A stretch of 11,251 bases of DNA from Elusimicrobia bacterium UBA4817 (lineage in GTDB: Bacteria; Elusimicrobiota; UBA8919), in NCBI GenBank assembly GCA_002402375.1, contig DHFT01000026.1:1-11251 (forward strand). Direction: 5' to 3'. Positions within the stretch are counted from its first letter, which is position 1; every line of letters begins with the position of its first letter. Under the pieces are notes generated by a model. That model searched no databases. It was not told the DNA's origin and worked only from the letters and a program-made list of their open reading frames with translations. Positions 1 to 5,930 of the stretch are shown piece by piece. Position numbers and translations under genes: made by a program.

Positions 1-37
1 AAAATTTGACAATTTCCCGCCGATTTGATATAATTTT
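1..37 (+). repeat. 37-bp direct repeat, copy A (promoter-bearing)
   Basis: These 37 bases are identical to 1337-1373. The repeat begins at the first base of the window, so its true left edge is unknown. It carries a full promoter (6-34). Identity stops exactly where the coding parts begin, and there the two copies are only about 65% identical. Confidence 0.95.
6..34 (+). promoter_or_regulatory. Consensus sigma-70-type promoter in front of the ABC-gene remnant
   Basis: TTGACA at 6-11, a 17-base spacer, and TATAAT at 29-34 match the vegetative promoter consensus exactly. The GTG of the remnant (41) lies six bases after the -10 box, so a transcript starting at the usual distance would be leaderless. 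It is the same sequence as the functional ABC promoter at 1342-1370. Confidence 0.8.
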
Positions 38-40
38 CTC

Positions 41-112
41 GTGCTCAAACTTACCGATATTACAAAAAAATTTAAGGAAAAAATTGTCGGATGCAAAAGA
101 AGTATTATGTAA
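41..112 (+). pseudogene. Remnant of an ABC transporter ATPase N-terminus
   Basis: GTG at 41 opens a 23-codon frame that ends with TAA at 110-112. Its first residues read MLKLTDITKKFKEKIV. This closely matches the start of the intact ABC ATPase at 1377 (MIKLTNLTKKFKDKTAV), and both sit at the same distance from the same promoter. After about 16 codons the similarity ends and a stop follows, so Walker A and everything downstream is missing. About 65% of bases match over the 48 compared. Many of the differences are at third codon positions, which suggests an old paralogue that was once under selection rather than a fresh copy. It is not a functional transporter. Alternatives are a short leader peptide or a rearrangement scar. 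Confidence 0.6.
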
Positions 113-140
113 TAGAAAAAAATCCAAATTGTAAATCCTA

Positions 141-169
141 TTGACAAATTGTCCAAAGTTTTTTATAAT
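141..169 (+). promoter_or_regulatory. Consensus promoter of the DUF4143 ATPase gene
   Basis: TTGACA at 141-146, a 17-base spacer, and TATAAT at 164-169 give a perfect vegetative promoter. The ATG at 177 begins seven bases after the -10 box, which predicts a leaderless mRNA. The dyad GACAA-A-TTGTC (143-153) overlaps the -35 box and could be an operator, though this is only suggestive. Confidence 0.85.
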
Positions 170-176
170 ACCAGCC

Positions 177-1337
177 ATGATTAAAAGAGACCTGTCGGGT
201 AAATTAAAAAGTTTGTTTTCAAAATTCCCGGTCGTTTCCGTTGCTGGTCCCCGCCAATCAGGTAAGACTACTCTGGTGAAAAACGTGTTCAGAAGTTTAG
301 ATTATGTATCTCTTGAGGATCTGGACACCAGAGAATTTGCCTTAAAAGACCCCCGCGGGTTTTTGTCAACCCACAATAAAGGCGTTATTATTGATGAGAT
401 ACAAAGAGCGCCCAATCTTTTTTCTTATATTCAGACGATAGTTGATAGCAAGAACAAGACGGGAATGTTTGTATTGACCGGTTCGCAAAATATTTTGCTT
501 CAAGAAAATATATCCCAAACATTGGCAGGTCGTGTAGCGATATTAAAGTTGTTGCCTTTTTCCCTTAAAGAATTACGGCAAACATCGTATAAACTGAAAG
601 AGTCGGAAGAATATATTTTAAGGGGATTTTATCCGAGAATTTACGATAAGAAAATTGACCCTGTTGATTGGTATCCAAACTATATTCAAACCTACATTGA
701 AAGAGATGTGAGGTTAATAAAAAACATAACCGATTTAAGTACATTTCAGAAATTTGTAAAAATGTGCGCTGGCAGAAACGGACAAGTTCTTAATTTATCA
801 TCGCTCGGAAATGAATGCGGCATCACGCATAATACGGCGAAAGCATGGATTTCTATTTTAGAAACAAGTTATATTATTTTTTTGTTAAGACCTTTTTACA
901 AAAACTTCAACAAGCGGCTTACAAAAATGCCCAAGTTGTATTTTTACGATACGGGGCTTGCCTGCTCGCTTTTAGGCATACAAAATAAGAACCAACTTGC
1001 CGGGCATTATTCAAAGGGAAATTTATTTGAAGCATTTATTATTTCCGAGATAATAAAGAACAGATTAAATAAAGGTCAGGAGCCGGGTTGCTATTATTGG
1101 CGAGATAAGACCGGCAATGAAGTAGATTGTATATTGGAATTATCAAACTCGTTGTTGCAGATAGAAATAAAATCCGGTAAAACTATTGCCGACGATTATT
1201 TTGACGGGTTGATATACTGGAATAAGTTAGCCGGTAAAAAAAACAGTAATCCGTATTTGATATATAGCGGGGATGAAACCCAAACCAGAACTTTTGGTAA
1301 AGTGATAAGTTGGAAAAACATCAGCACCATTTTTTGA
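177..1337 (+). CDS. AAA-type ATPase with C-terminal DUF4143 domain
   Basis: This protein of 386 residues belongs to the widespread ATP-binding AAA_14/DUF4143 family, whose physiological role is poorly known. Walker A is GPRQSGKT (24-31). Walker B is VIIDE, with D73 and E74. A sensor-like LTGSQN lies near 100-105. The middle contains the family's YIERDVR and FYDTGLACSLLG segments. The C-terminal part has GNLFEAFIISEI and a PD-(D/E)XK-like pair, EVD (315-317) and EIK (330-332), consistent with the nuclease-like fold attributed to DUF4143. I chose ATG 177 over an in-frame TTG at 141, because that TTG is itself the first half of the -35 box. No Shine-Dalgarno is visible. The gene has its own promoter and stops at 1335-1337, directly against the next promoter. 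It sits between two copies of the same ABC-gene start, which suggests it arrived by insertion. The molecular function is unproven. Confidence 0.9.
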   Translation: MIKRDLSGKLKSLFSKFPVVSVAGPRQSGKTTLVKNVFRSLDYVSLEDLDTREFALKDPRGFLSTHNKGVIIDEIQRAPNLFSYIQTIVDSKNKTGMFVLTGSQNILLQENISQTLAGRVAILKLLPFSLKELRQTSYKLKESEEYILRGFYPRIYDKKIDPVDWYPNYIQTYIERDVRLIKNITDLSTFQKFVKMCAGRNGQVLNLSSLGNECGITHNTAKAWISILETSYIIFLLRPFYKNFNKRLTKMPKLYFYDTGLACSLLGIQNKNQLAGHYSKGNLFEAFIISEIIKNRLNKGQEPGCYYWRDKTGNEVDCILELSNSLLQIEIKSGKTIADDYFDGLIYWNKLAGKKNSNPYLIYSGDETQTRTFGKVISWKNISTIF

Positions 1338-1373
1338 AAATTTGACAATTTCCCGCCGATTTGATATAATTTT
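1337..1373 (+). repeat. 37-bp direct repeat, copy B (promoter of the intact ABC gene)
   Basis: It is identical over 37 bases to window positions 1-37. It begins with the last base of the ATPase stop codon and ends three bases before the ABC start codon. The two copies bracket the DUF4143 ATPase gene. Confidence 0.95.
1342..1370 (+). promoter_or_regulatory. Consensus promoter of the ABC exporter operon
   Basis: TTGACA at 1342-1347, a 17-base spacer, and TATAAT at 1365-1370. ATG 1377 starts six bases after the -10 box and has no Shine-Dalgarno, so the message is predicted to be leaderless. It lies only four bases after the ATPase stop codon. Confidence 0.85.
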
Positions 1374-1376
1374 ACT

Positions 1377-2087
1377 ATGATAAAATTGACTAACCTTACG
1401 AAGAAATTCAAAGATAAAACCGCCGTTGATAACATCACTCTGGAAATCCCTTCGGGCGAGATTTTCGGACTTTTGGGTCCCAACGGTGCAGGAAAAACCA
1501 CGACCATCAAAATGATAACGGGGCTTCTTAAACCGACCTCCGGAAGTATTGCGGTTTGCGGCTACGATGTTCAGAAAAATGCAATTTCCGCAAAAAAAAT
1601 CATCGGACTTTTGCCTGACACTCCTTTCGTTTATCAGAAACTTACGGGCAGGGAATTTTTGGAATTTATTTACGGGATTTACGGCATCGGTTATGAAAAA
1701 ATAGACGAGTATCTTGAACTGTTTGAACTAAAAAGCGTCGGTGATGAACTTATAGAATCGTATTCCCACGGGATGCAGCAAAAACTGGTTCTCGCCGGTA
1801 TCTTAATGAGAAACCCGAAGGTAATTTTGCTGGACGAGCCGCTCGTAGGGCTTGACCCGAAATCGGCCCGCCTTGTAAAAAACATCTACAACGAGCAATC
1901 AAAAAAAGGAACGACCGTTTTTTTATCAACCCACATTCTTGAACTTGCCGAAAAACTGTGTACCCGCCTTGCAATAATAGATAAAGGAAAAATAATAGCG
2001 CTCGGTACTCTTGATGAATTGAAAAAACAGTCCTCTGCCGAAAAGGACTTGGAGAGTATTTTTTTTAAACTAACCGAAAATGTTTAA
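1377..2087 (+). CDS. ABC transporter ATP-binding protein (ABC-2 exporter type)
   Basis: This 236-residue nucleotide-binding subunit would hydrolyse ATP on the inner face of the membrane to drive its partner permease. Visible motifs are Walker A GPNGAGKT (34-41), a signature variant SHGMQ (130-134), Walker B VILLDE (149-154), a D-loop GLD (158-160) and the switch histidine in LSTH (H186). The region LLPDTPFVYQKLTGREFL is where exporter ATPases of this kind carry the Q-loop segment. The length is normal for a single-domain ATPase. The start is set by the upstream promoter and lacks a ribosome-binding site. The 3' end overlaps the permease gene by 8 bases, implying translational coupling. The substrate cannot be read from the sequence. 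The permease is large and the next gene is a deacetylase lipoprotein, so an envelope-related export role is possible but unproven. Confidence 0.93.
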   Translation: MIKLTNLTKKFKDKTAVDNITLEIPSGEIFGLLGPNGAGKTTTIKMITGLLKPTSGSIAVCGYDVQKNAISAKKIIGLLPDTPFVYQKLTGREFLEFIYGIYGIGYEKIDEYLELFELKSVGDELIESYSHGMQQKLVLAGILMRNPKVILLDEPLVGLDPKSARLVKNIYNEQSKKGTTVFLSTHILELAEKLCTRLAIIDKGKIIALGTLDELKKQSSAEKDLESIFFKLTENV

Positions 2088-3720
2088 GAATTTTTTGCGG
2101 CTTGAAACCAGATGTCTTATTAACAGAATAAAATTTGTTTCATGGGCGGATTCTTTCAAATCCTCTTTTTTACTTCTGGTCGGCTTTATTTTTCTATGGC
2201 TTCTTTATCAGGGGTTTTTCAGAGTGCTGGTTTATCTCAATACGGTTGAATTTATCGGCGGGCTTTTAATAATAAAATTGATGGCGATGATTATGCTTAC
2301 ATTTTTTGTGATGTTGATTTTTTCAAACATGATAATTTCCTTCTCAACCGTATATTTTTCCAACGACCTTAATTTTCTCGTATCTATGCCGCTATCTATA
2401 AAAAATATTTTTGTGTATAAATTTATTAAAACCACTTTTTTTTCGTCGTGGATGGTGCTTCTTGTATTTTTACCGTTTTTATTCGCTTACGGCAGAATAA
2501 AATTTACAGGTTTTGGTTTTTATGCGTCGGTTCTATTGCTTCTCATTCCTTTTTTTCTGATTGCTTCGTCAATAGGCACTCTGATAAGCACCGTTTTTAT
2601 GCGTCTGTTCCCGTCGCAAAAGATGAGGGATATTTTTATAATTTTGGGTGTTGTTGCGGTAGGCGTGGCGTATCTTTTCGCGAGATTTATCCAGCCGGAG
2701 GATTTCTTAAAAGCGGATAAATTGGAAGAAGTCGTTCAGTATATTTCCGTTGTCCAGATGCCTACTGCAAAATATTTACCGTCGTGGTGGCTTACTTCCG
2801 CCATATTTCTATATGTTTCAAAACAGTGGGGTAGTTTTTTTATTTTCTCATCTTTTCTAATTGTTGTTTCGGTCATTACTATAATTATTGTTGTTTATAT
2901 TTCCGATAAACTGTATTATGAATCGCTGGCTTCTTCCCGCGAGTCAACCGGTTACAAGATAATTGCGAAGTTAAATATAAAAAGCAGGGGAATTTTTTCC
3001 GTATTCGTAAAAGACATAAAAATATTTTTCCGCGATACCGGGCAGTGGTCTCAACTGCTTCTGCTTCTGGCACTGGTTATCGTCTATCTTTTCAATATCT
3101 ACAAACTTCCGCTGGATACATTTTTTCTGAAGTCCCTTATTTCGTTCTTAAATATAGGTCTTGCGGGATTTGTTCTCGCTGCGGTTTCTTTGCGTTTCAT
3201 TTATCCGCTGGTTTCTCTGGAGGGGAAAAGTTTCTGGTTGATTAAGGCGGCGCCGTTCACGGTTAAAAAATTTTTATGGGAAAAATTTTTCATTGCAATC
3301 ATTCCGCTTATTTTTTTCGGGTGTCTGCTAATTGGCGTGTCAAATTATATGCTTGAAGTTGAAAAGTTTTTAAGTTTTCTGTCTTTTGCGACAATAATTT
3401 TTATTTCAATAACGTTGACGGGTATGGCTGTCGGTTTTGGAGCGCTTTTCCCGAAATTTAAGGTTGAAAATATTTCCCAGATAGAAAGTTCCGTCGGCGG
3501 AATGATATATATGATATTTTCGCTGTTTTATGTTTTTTTGACTATTTCTTTACTTGCAATTCCGGTGCGGTTATGGTTTTTATCGCGGCTTTATAATAAA
3601 AATGTTATGCATCCGGGAATTATTACGGTTGTTATTTTATCGTTGCTCGCTATTAACTTGGTCGCTGCCTTTTTGCCTATGTATCTCGGCAGAAAAAATC
3701 TGGAGGCATCAGATGTCTGA
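2080..3720 (+). CDS. ABC-2-type multi-spanning permease
   Basis: This 546-residue integral membrane protein is the presumed partner of the ATPase it overlaps (ATG 2080, upstream stop at 2085-2087). About 12 hydrophobic segments are visible, for example SFLLLVGFIFLWLLYQGFF (about 31-49), LIIKLMAMIMLTFFVMLIF (about 63-81), WSQLLLLLALVIVYLFNIY near the middle, and VVILSLLAINLVAAFLPMY at the C-terminus. Two similar halves are separated by a cytoplasmic-looking segment (about 285-315), so the protein could be a fused pair of six-helix domains. It is roughly twice the length of simple ABC-2 permeases and resembles the large export permeases found beside single ABC ATPases. No recognisable Shine-Dalgarno precedes the start, which fits coupling to the ATPase. 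Substrate unknown. Confidence 0.85.
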   Translation: MFKNFLRLETRCLINRIKFVSWADSFKSSFLLLVGFIFLWLLYQGFFRVLVYLNTVEFIGGLLIIKLMAMIMLTFFVMLIFSNMIISFSTVYFSNDLNFLVSMPLSIKNIFVYKFIKTTFFSSWMVLLVFLPFLFAYGRIKFTGFGFYASVLLLLIPFFLIASSIGTLISTVFMRLFPSQKMRDIFIILGVVAVGVAYLFARFIQPEDFLKADKLEEVVQYISVVQMPTAKYLPSWWLTSAIFLYVSKQWGSFFIFSSFLIVVSVITIIIVVYISDKLYYESLASSRESTGYKIIAKLNIKSRGIFSVFVKDIKIFFRDTGQWSQLLLLLALVIVYLFNIYKLPLDTFFLKSLISFLNIGLAGFVLAAVSLRFIYPLVSLEGKSFWLIKAAPFTVKKFLWEKFFIAIIPLIFFGCLLIGVSNYMLEVEKFLSFLSFATIIFISITLTGMAVGFGALFPKFKVENISQIESSVGGMIYMIFSLFYVFLTISLLAIPVRLWFLSRLYNKNVMHPGIITVVILSLLAINLVAAFLPMYLGRKNLEASDV

Positions 3721-4507
3721 TAAGAAACGCGGAACTGACGCGGAATGTAACGCGGAACTGATGCGGAACTTGAAGGGTTGGGTTTTACTACTTACTACTT
3801 ACTACTTACTACTTACTACTTTTGCGGGTTGTAAAAAAGCAATCCCCTCCGAACCGGAGACAAAAATTAACTATGGTGCATTTTATACCGACGGGTTATC
3901 GTCAAAAAAATGGGTTTCTTTAACATTTGATGACGGTCCGAATTCGCAGGTTATAGAAAAAATTTTTGAGATACTTAAAAAAGAAAATGTAAAGGCAACC
4001 TTTTTTTTGCTGGGCGTAAACATAAAAAAACACCCGCAATATGTGGATAAATATTTACAGTCAGGTCATGAAATAGGCAACCATACATATTCGCATAAAA
4101 ACTTTTACGAGTTAACAAAGACCGAATCATTAGGCCAATTGGAAAAAATACTTTCACGGGAATTAGAGGATTGTGAAACGGCAATAAAAGATGCCGTTGG
4201 CATAAAACCGCTATTTATGAGAATGCCAAACGGTTATATTTCGCCGACGGTAAAAAAAACGGCGATGGAAAAGGAATATGTTATCGTCAACTGGACTTTT
4301 GGATGCGACTGGCATAAAAATAGCAAAGAGGAACTGGTAAGAAAATATTTGAAGAGTGTTGAGCCCGGTGCGATTTTCCTATTCCACGAAAAAAAATTTA
4401 CCGCTGAGGCGCTTCCGGAAATAATAAGCGGGATTAAAAAAAAAGGTTATGAGATAGTAACATTGAGGGAGATTTTGGGGTTAGAAGAAAATAAGTCCAC
4501 CGATTAA
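3713..4507 (+). CDS. Polysaccharide deacetylase (NodB domain) lipoprotein
   Basis: This 264-residue carbohydrate esterase family 4 protein is predicted to remove acetyl groups from an envelope or extracellular polysaccharide. The NodB motifs are present: TFDDGP (71-76, D73/D74), HTYSH (H124 and H128, metal ligands), RMPNGY (170-175, a variant of the usual RPPYG), DW (199-200) and FLFHE (H225). Residues 23-40 look like a lipoprotein signal ending in FAGC, with C40 as the probable lipidated cysteine. ATG 3713 is chosen because GGAGG lies at 3702-3706 with a 6-base spacing. It overlaps the permease stop by 8 bases, so it is probably translationally coupled to the exporter. An in-frame ATG at 3761, just before the signal peptide, is an alternative. 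The N-terminus is odd: four tandem 11-12-base units (3727-3772) are followed by five heptamer repeats (3785-3821) inside the signal sequence. Confidence 0.9.
   Translation: MSDKKRGTDAECNAELMRNLKGWVLLLTTYYLLLTTFAGCKKAIPSEPETKINYGAFYTDGLSSKKWVSLTFDDGPNSQVIEKIFEILKKENVKATFFLLGVNIKKHPQYVDKYLQSGHEIGNHTYSHKNFYELTKTESLGQLEKILSRELEDCETAIKDAVGIKPLFMRMPNGYISPTVKKTAMEKEYVIVNWTFGCDWHKNSKEELVRKYLKSVEPGAIFLFHEKKFTAEALPEIISGIKKKGYEIVTLREILGLEENKSTD
3727..3772 (+). repeat. Four imperfect 11-12-bp tandem units in the deacetylase N-terminus
   Basis: Units ACGCGGAACTG (3727-3737), ACGCGGAATGTA (3738-3749), ACGCGGAACTG (3750-3760) and ATGCGGAACTTG (3761-3772) lie head to tail. They encode the polar stretch between the first codons and the hydrophobic signal core. 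Confidence 0.8.
3785..3821 (+). repeat. Heptanucleotide microsatellite (TTACTAC) x5 in the lipoprotein signal
   Basis: There are five exact copies of TTACTAC (3785-3791, 3792-3798, 3799-3805, 3806-3812, 3813-3819) followed by TT. Three units encode YYLLLTT-type heptads, giving the unusual signal core LLLTTYYLLLTTF. Since seven is not a multiple of three, losing or gaining one unit would shift the deacetylase out of frame. Confidence 0.95.
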
Positions 4508-4532
4508 CTTATGAACGTCGTTATTTTTAATA

Positions 4533-4619
4533 TGCCGGAGGAGGGAATTGAACCCACACGACTCCATAAGAGCCGGCAGATTTTGAGTCTGCTGCGTCTG
4601 CCAGTTTCGCCACTCCGGC
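4533..4619 (-). tRNA. tRNA-Leu (anticodon CAA)
   Basis: Read on the - strand, the 7-bp acceptor stem GCCGGAG/CTCCGGC pairs perfectly. The D-arm has GCG/CGC. The anticodon stem GCAGA/TCTGC encloses the loop CTCAAAA, giving anticodon CAA, which reads UUG. A long class II variable arm (GGCTC/GAGTC, one G-U pair) and the T-loop TTCAATT follow. Total length is 87 bases with discriminator A at 4533. CCA is not encoded. The T-stem GTGGG/CCCTC contains one U-U mismatch. Size, long variable arm and anticodon agree on leucine. Confidence 0.95.
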
Positions 4620-4627
4620 GTAAATCC

Positions 4628-4676
4628 GACAGGATTTACGGGATAAAGAAAGATTCAAAATCCTGTTAATCTTGTC
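4628..4676. repeat. Imperfect inverted repeat in the tRNA leader
   Basis: The 17-base arms at 4628-4644 and 4660-4676 match at 14 of 17 positions after reverse-complementing (GACAGGATTTACGGGAT against GACAAGATTAACAGGAT). A 15-base loop separates them. The repeat fills most of the interval between the predicted tRNA transcription start (about 4676, - strand) and the mature tRNA 5' end. There is no U-tract, so it is not a classical terminator. It could be a dispersed palindromic repeat. Confidence 0.75.
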
Positions 4677-4682
4677 AGATAA

Positions 4683-4710
4683 ATTATATTCAAAAAAACA
4701 AATTTGTCAA
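4683..4710 (-). promoter_or_regulatory. Promoter of tRNA-Leu, abutting the nfo start
   Basis: On the - strand, TTGACA (4710-4705), a 16-base spacer, and TATAAT (4688-4683) match the consensus exactly. The expected start near 4676 would give a tRNA precursor with a leader of about 57 bases. The -35 box ends two bases before the nfo ATG at 4712. Confidence 0.8.
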
Positions 4711-4711
4711 T

Positions 4712-5557
4712 ATGCGACTTGGATTCCATTGTTCGGTAGGTAAGGGCTTAAAAAATACAATTGATGAAGCGGTTGCTCTTAAATGTGAGACGATACAGAT
4801 TTTTTCCCGTTCTCCGAGAGATTGGCATCGTCGGGAATTTGACGAAAAAGAGCTCGCCGAATTTAAAAAATCCCTCAATGAAAAAGACATATATCCTCTG
4901 GTCGTCCATATGCTTTATCTTCCGAATCTTGCATCCTGCGATAAAAAACTTTACAAAAAATCTGTTGATGTCTTGATTGACGAATTAAAAAGATGTAAAA
5001 TCTTAGGCGCACAGTACCTTGTAATTCATCCGGGAAGATATTCAACCGGTGATTTTGAAACGGGAATAAAAAACATAATTTCCGCAATAAATTTTGCTTT
5101 TTCAAAAGTCCCATCAGGTAAAAATGAGACGATGCTTCTTCTGGAAAATCTCGCCGGCGGAAAGACAGATATCGGATGGCGGTTTGAAGAACTCCGCCGG
5201 ATTATTGATAATGTAAAAGAGAAAAACCGGCTGGGCGTTTGTCTTGATACCTGTCATTTGTTTGCCGCCGGTTATGAAATTTCCAAAAATGGATTTGACA
5301 AAACGGTGAAGGAGTTTGATAAAATAGTCGGACTTAATTATCTAAAACTTTTACATCTTAATGATTCAAAAAATATTCTCGGTTCAAAAATTGACAGGCA
5401 TACACATATCGGTGACGGTCATATCGGCATTGAAGGTTTCAGAGCAGTTGTAAATCATCCCAAGATAAAAAATCTTCCCGGGATTCTTGAAACCCCGCGA
5501 AATAATTTGACCGACGACATAAAAAATATAAAAAAACTCAGGGATTTAGTAAAATAA
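4712..5557 (+). CDS. nfo: Endonuclease IV (AP endonuclease)
   Basis: This 281-residue deoxyribonuclease IV cuts DNA 5' to abasic sites and removes blocking 3' groups in base excision repair. All nine zinc ligands known from E. coli Nfo can be placed: H66, H106, E145, D179, H182, H215, D228, H230 and E260, in the motifs VIHPG, LLENLAG, CLDTCHLFAAGY, LHLNDSK, DRHTHIGDGHIG and ETPR. The length matches the family. The ATG at 4712 begins the conserved MRLGFHCSVGKG segment and is therefore secure. No Shine-Dalgarno precedes it, and no + strand promoter is obvious, because the upstream bases are occupied by the divergent tRNA promoter. The stop is followed closely by a hairpin repeat. The three genes after it run the same way and could be co-transcribed. 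Confidence 0.97.
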   Translation: MRLGFHCSVGKGLKNTIDEAVALKCETIQIFSRSPRDWHRREFDEKELAEFKKSLNEKDIYPLVVHMLYLPNLASCDKKLYKKSVDVLIDELKRCKILGAQYLVIHPGRYSTGDFETGIKNIISAINFAFSKVPSGKNETMLLLENLAGGKTDIGWRFEELRRIIDNVKEKNRLGVCLDTCHLFAAGYEISKNGFDKTVKEFDKIVGLNYLKLLHLNDSKNILGSKIDRHTHIGDGHIGIEGFRAVVNHPKIKNLPGILETPRNNLTDDIKNIKKLRDLVK

Positions 5558-5564
5558 TAAAAAT

Positions 5565-5588
5565 GTAGTCCCCGACTTTAGTCGGGGG
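5565..5588. repeat. Small REP-like hairpin after nfo
   Basis: GTAGT leads into CCCCGAC (5570-5576), loop TTTA, and GTCGGGG (5581-5587), a perfect 7-bp stem. No T-run follows, so it is not a standard terminator. It is followed by GAGCGAAGCGAA, a motif that recurs in part (GAGCGAAGC) at the start of the structured element in amrS. A second hairpin with the same GTAGT-stem layout is at 9031-9051. Confidence 0.7.
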
Positions 5589-5613
5589 TGAGCGAAGCGA
5601 ATGGAGGTGGGCG

Positions 5614-5913
5614 ATGGTTGATTTTAAGAAGGTTTTGAAGAGTGCGGAAAAGGGCGTTATGAATTTACTGGACATATTAAAAGAGGACCCGATTTACGGC
5701 GGTCGTCTGAAAAATTTGAAATCAAAAGAGATGGGATATGAGAGAAGAAAATTTCATTTGATAATTGAACTGGGTAGAAAAACATACCGTCTTTATTTTC
5801 AGAAAAAGATTACAGACCCGGAACTTCTGTATATTTGTAAAAAACTTCGCGCGATTGACAACCAGTCAAAAATTTATCACGGCACCGAAAAAAGATTTAA
5901 AAAAAGAGATTGA
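5614..5913 (+). CDS. Small basic protein of unknown function
   Basis: I do not recognise this 99-residue protein. It starts with a helix-like segment (MVDFKKVLKSAEKGVMNLLD), continues with a basic middle (GGRLKNLKSKEMGYERRKFH), then a strand-like section (LIIELGRKTYRLYFQKK), a probable helix (DPELLYICKKLRAIDN) and a lysine-rich tail (GTEKRFKKRD). There is no signal peptide or membrane segment, so it is likely cytoplasmic. GGAGG at 5603-5607, 6 bases before ATG 5614, is a strong ribosome-binding site and fixes the start. It follows nfo by 56 bases and ends 17 bases before cstA, so it probably shares their transcript. The mix of a short strand section and basic residues would fit a nucleic-acid-binding or toxin-like small protein, but no motif supports either. 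Confidence 0.75.
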   Translation: MVDFKKVLKSAEKGVMNLLDILKEDPIYGGRLKNLKSKEMGYERRKFHLIIELGRKTYRLYFQKKITDPELLYICKKLRAIDNQSKIYHGTEKRFKKRD

Positions 5914-5930
5914 ATTTTAGGGGATTGATT

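Noticed and set aside
91..144. 17-codon ORF starting ATG 91 (MQKKYYVIEKNPNCKSY)
   Set aside because: It has no ribosome-binding site at a useful distance, and its stop lies inside the -35 box of the next promoter. It is probably chance or part of the rearranged remnant.
141..176. Upstream TTG extension of the DUF4143 ATPase
   Set aside because: The TTG is the start of the TTGACA -35 hexamer, and the whole extension would be promoter DNA upstream of the predicted transcript.
3554..3712. Longer N-terminus of the deacetylase starting at 3554
   Set aside because: It lies wholly inside the permease coding region in another frame, while ATG 3713 has a strong GGAGG and precedes a lipoprotein signal.
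5565..5588. Hairpin after nfo as a rho-independent terminator
   Set aside because: The stem is perfect but no run of T follows. A similar hairpin occurs at 9031-9051 outside any gene end, so a repeat is more likely.
5910..5930. TTG 5910 as the cstA start
   Set aside because: It overlaps the upstream stop codon and lacks a site at proper spacing, whereas ATG 5931 has AGGGG in front and begins directly with the first membrane helix.
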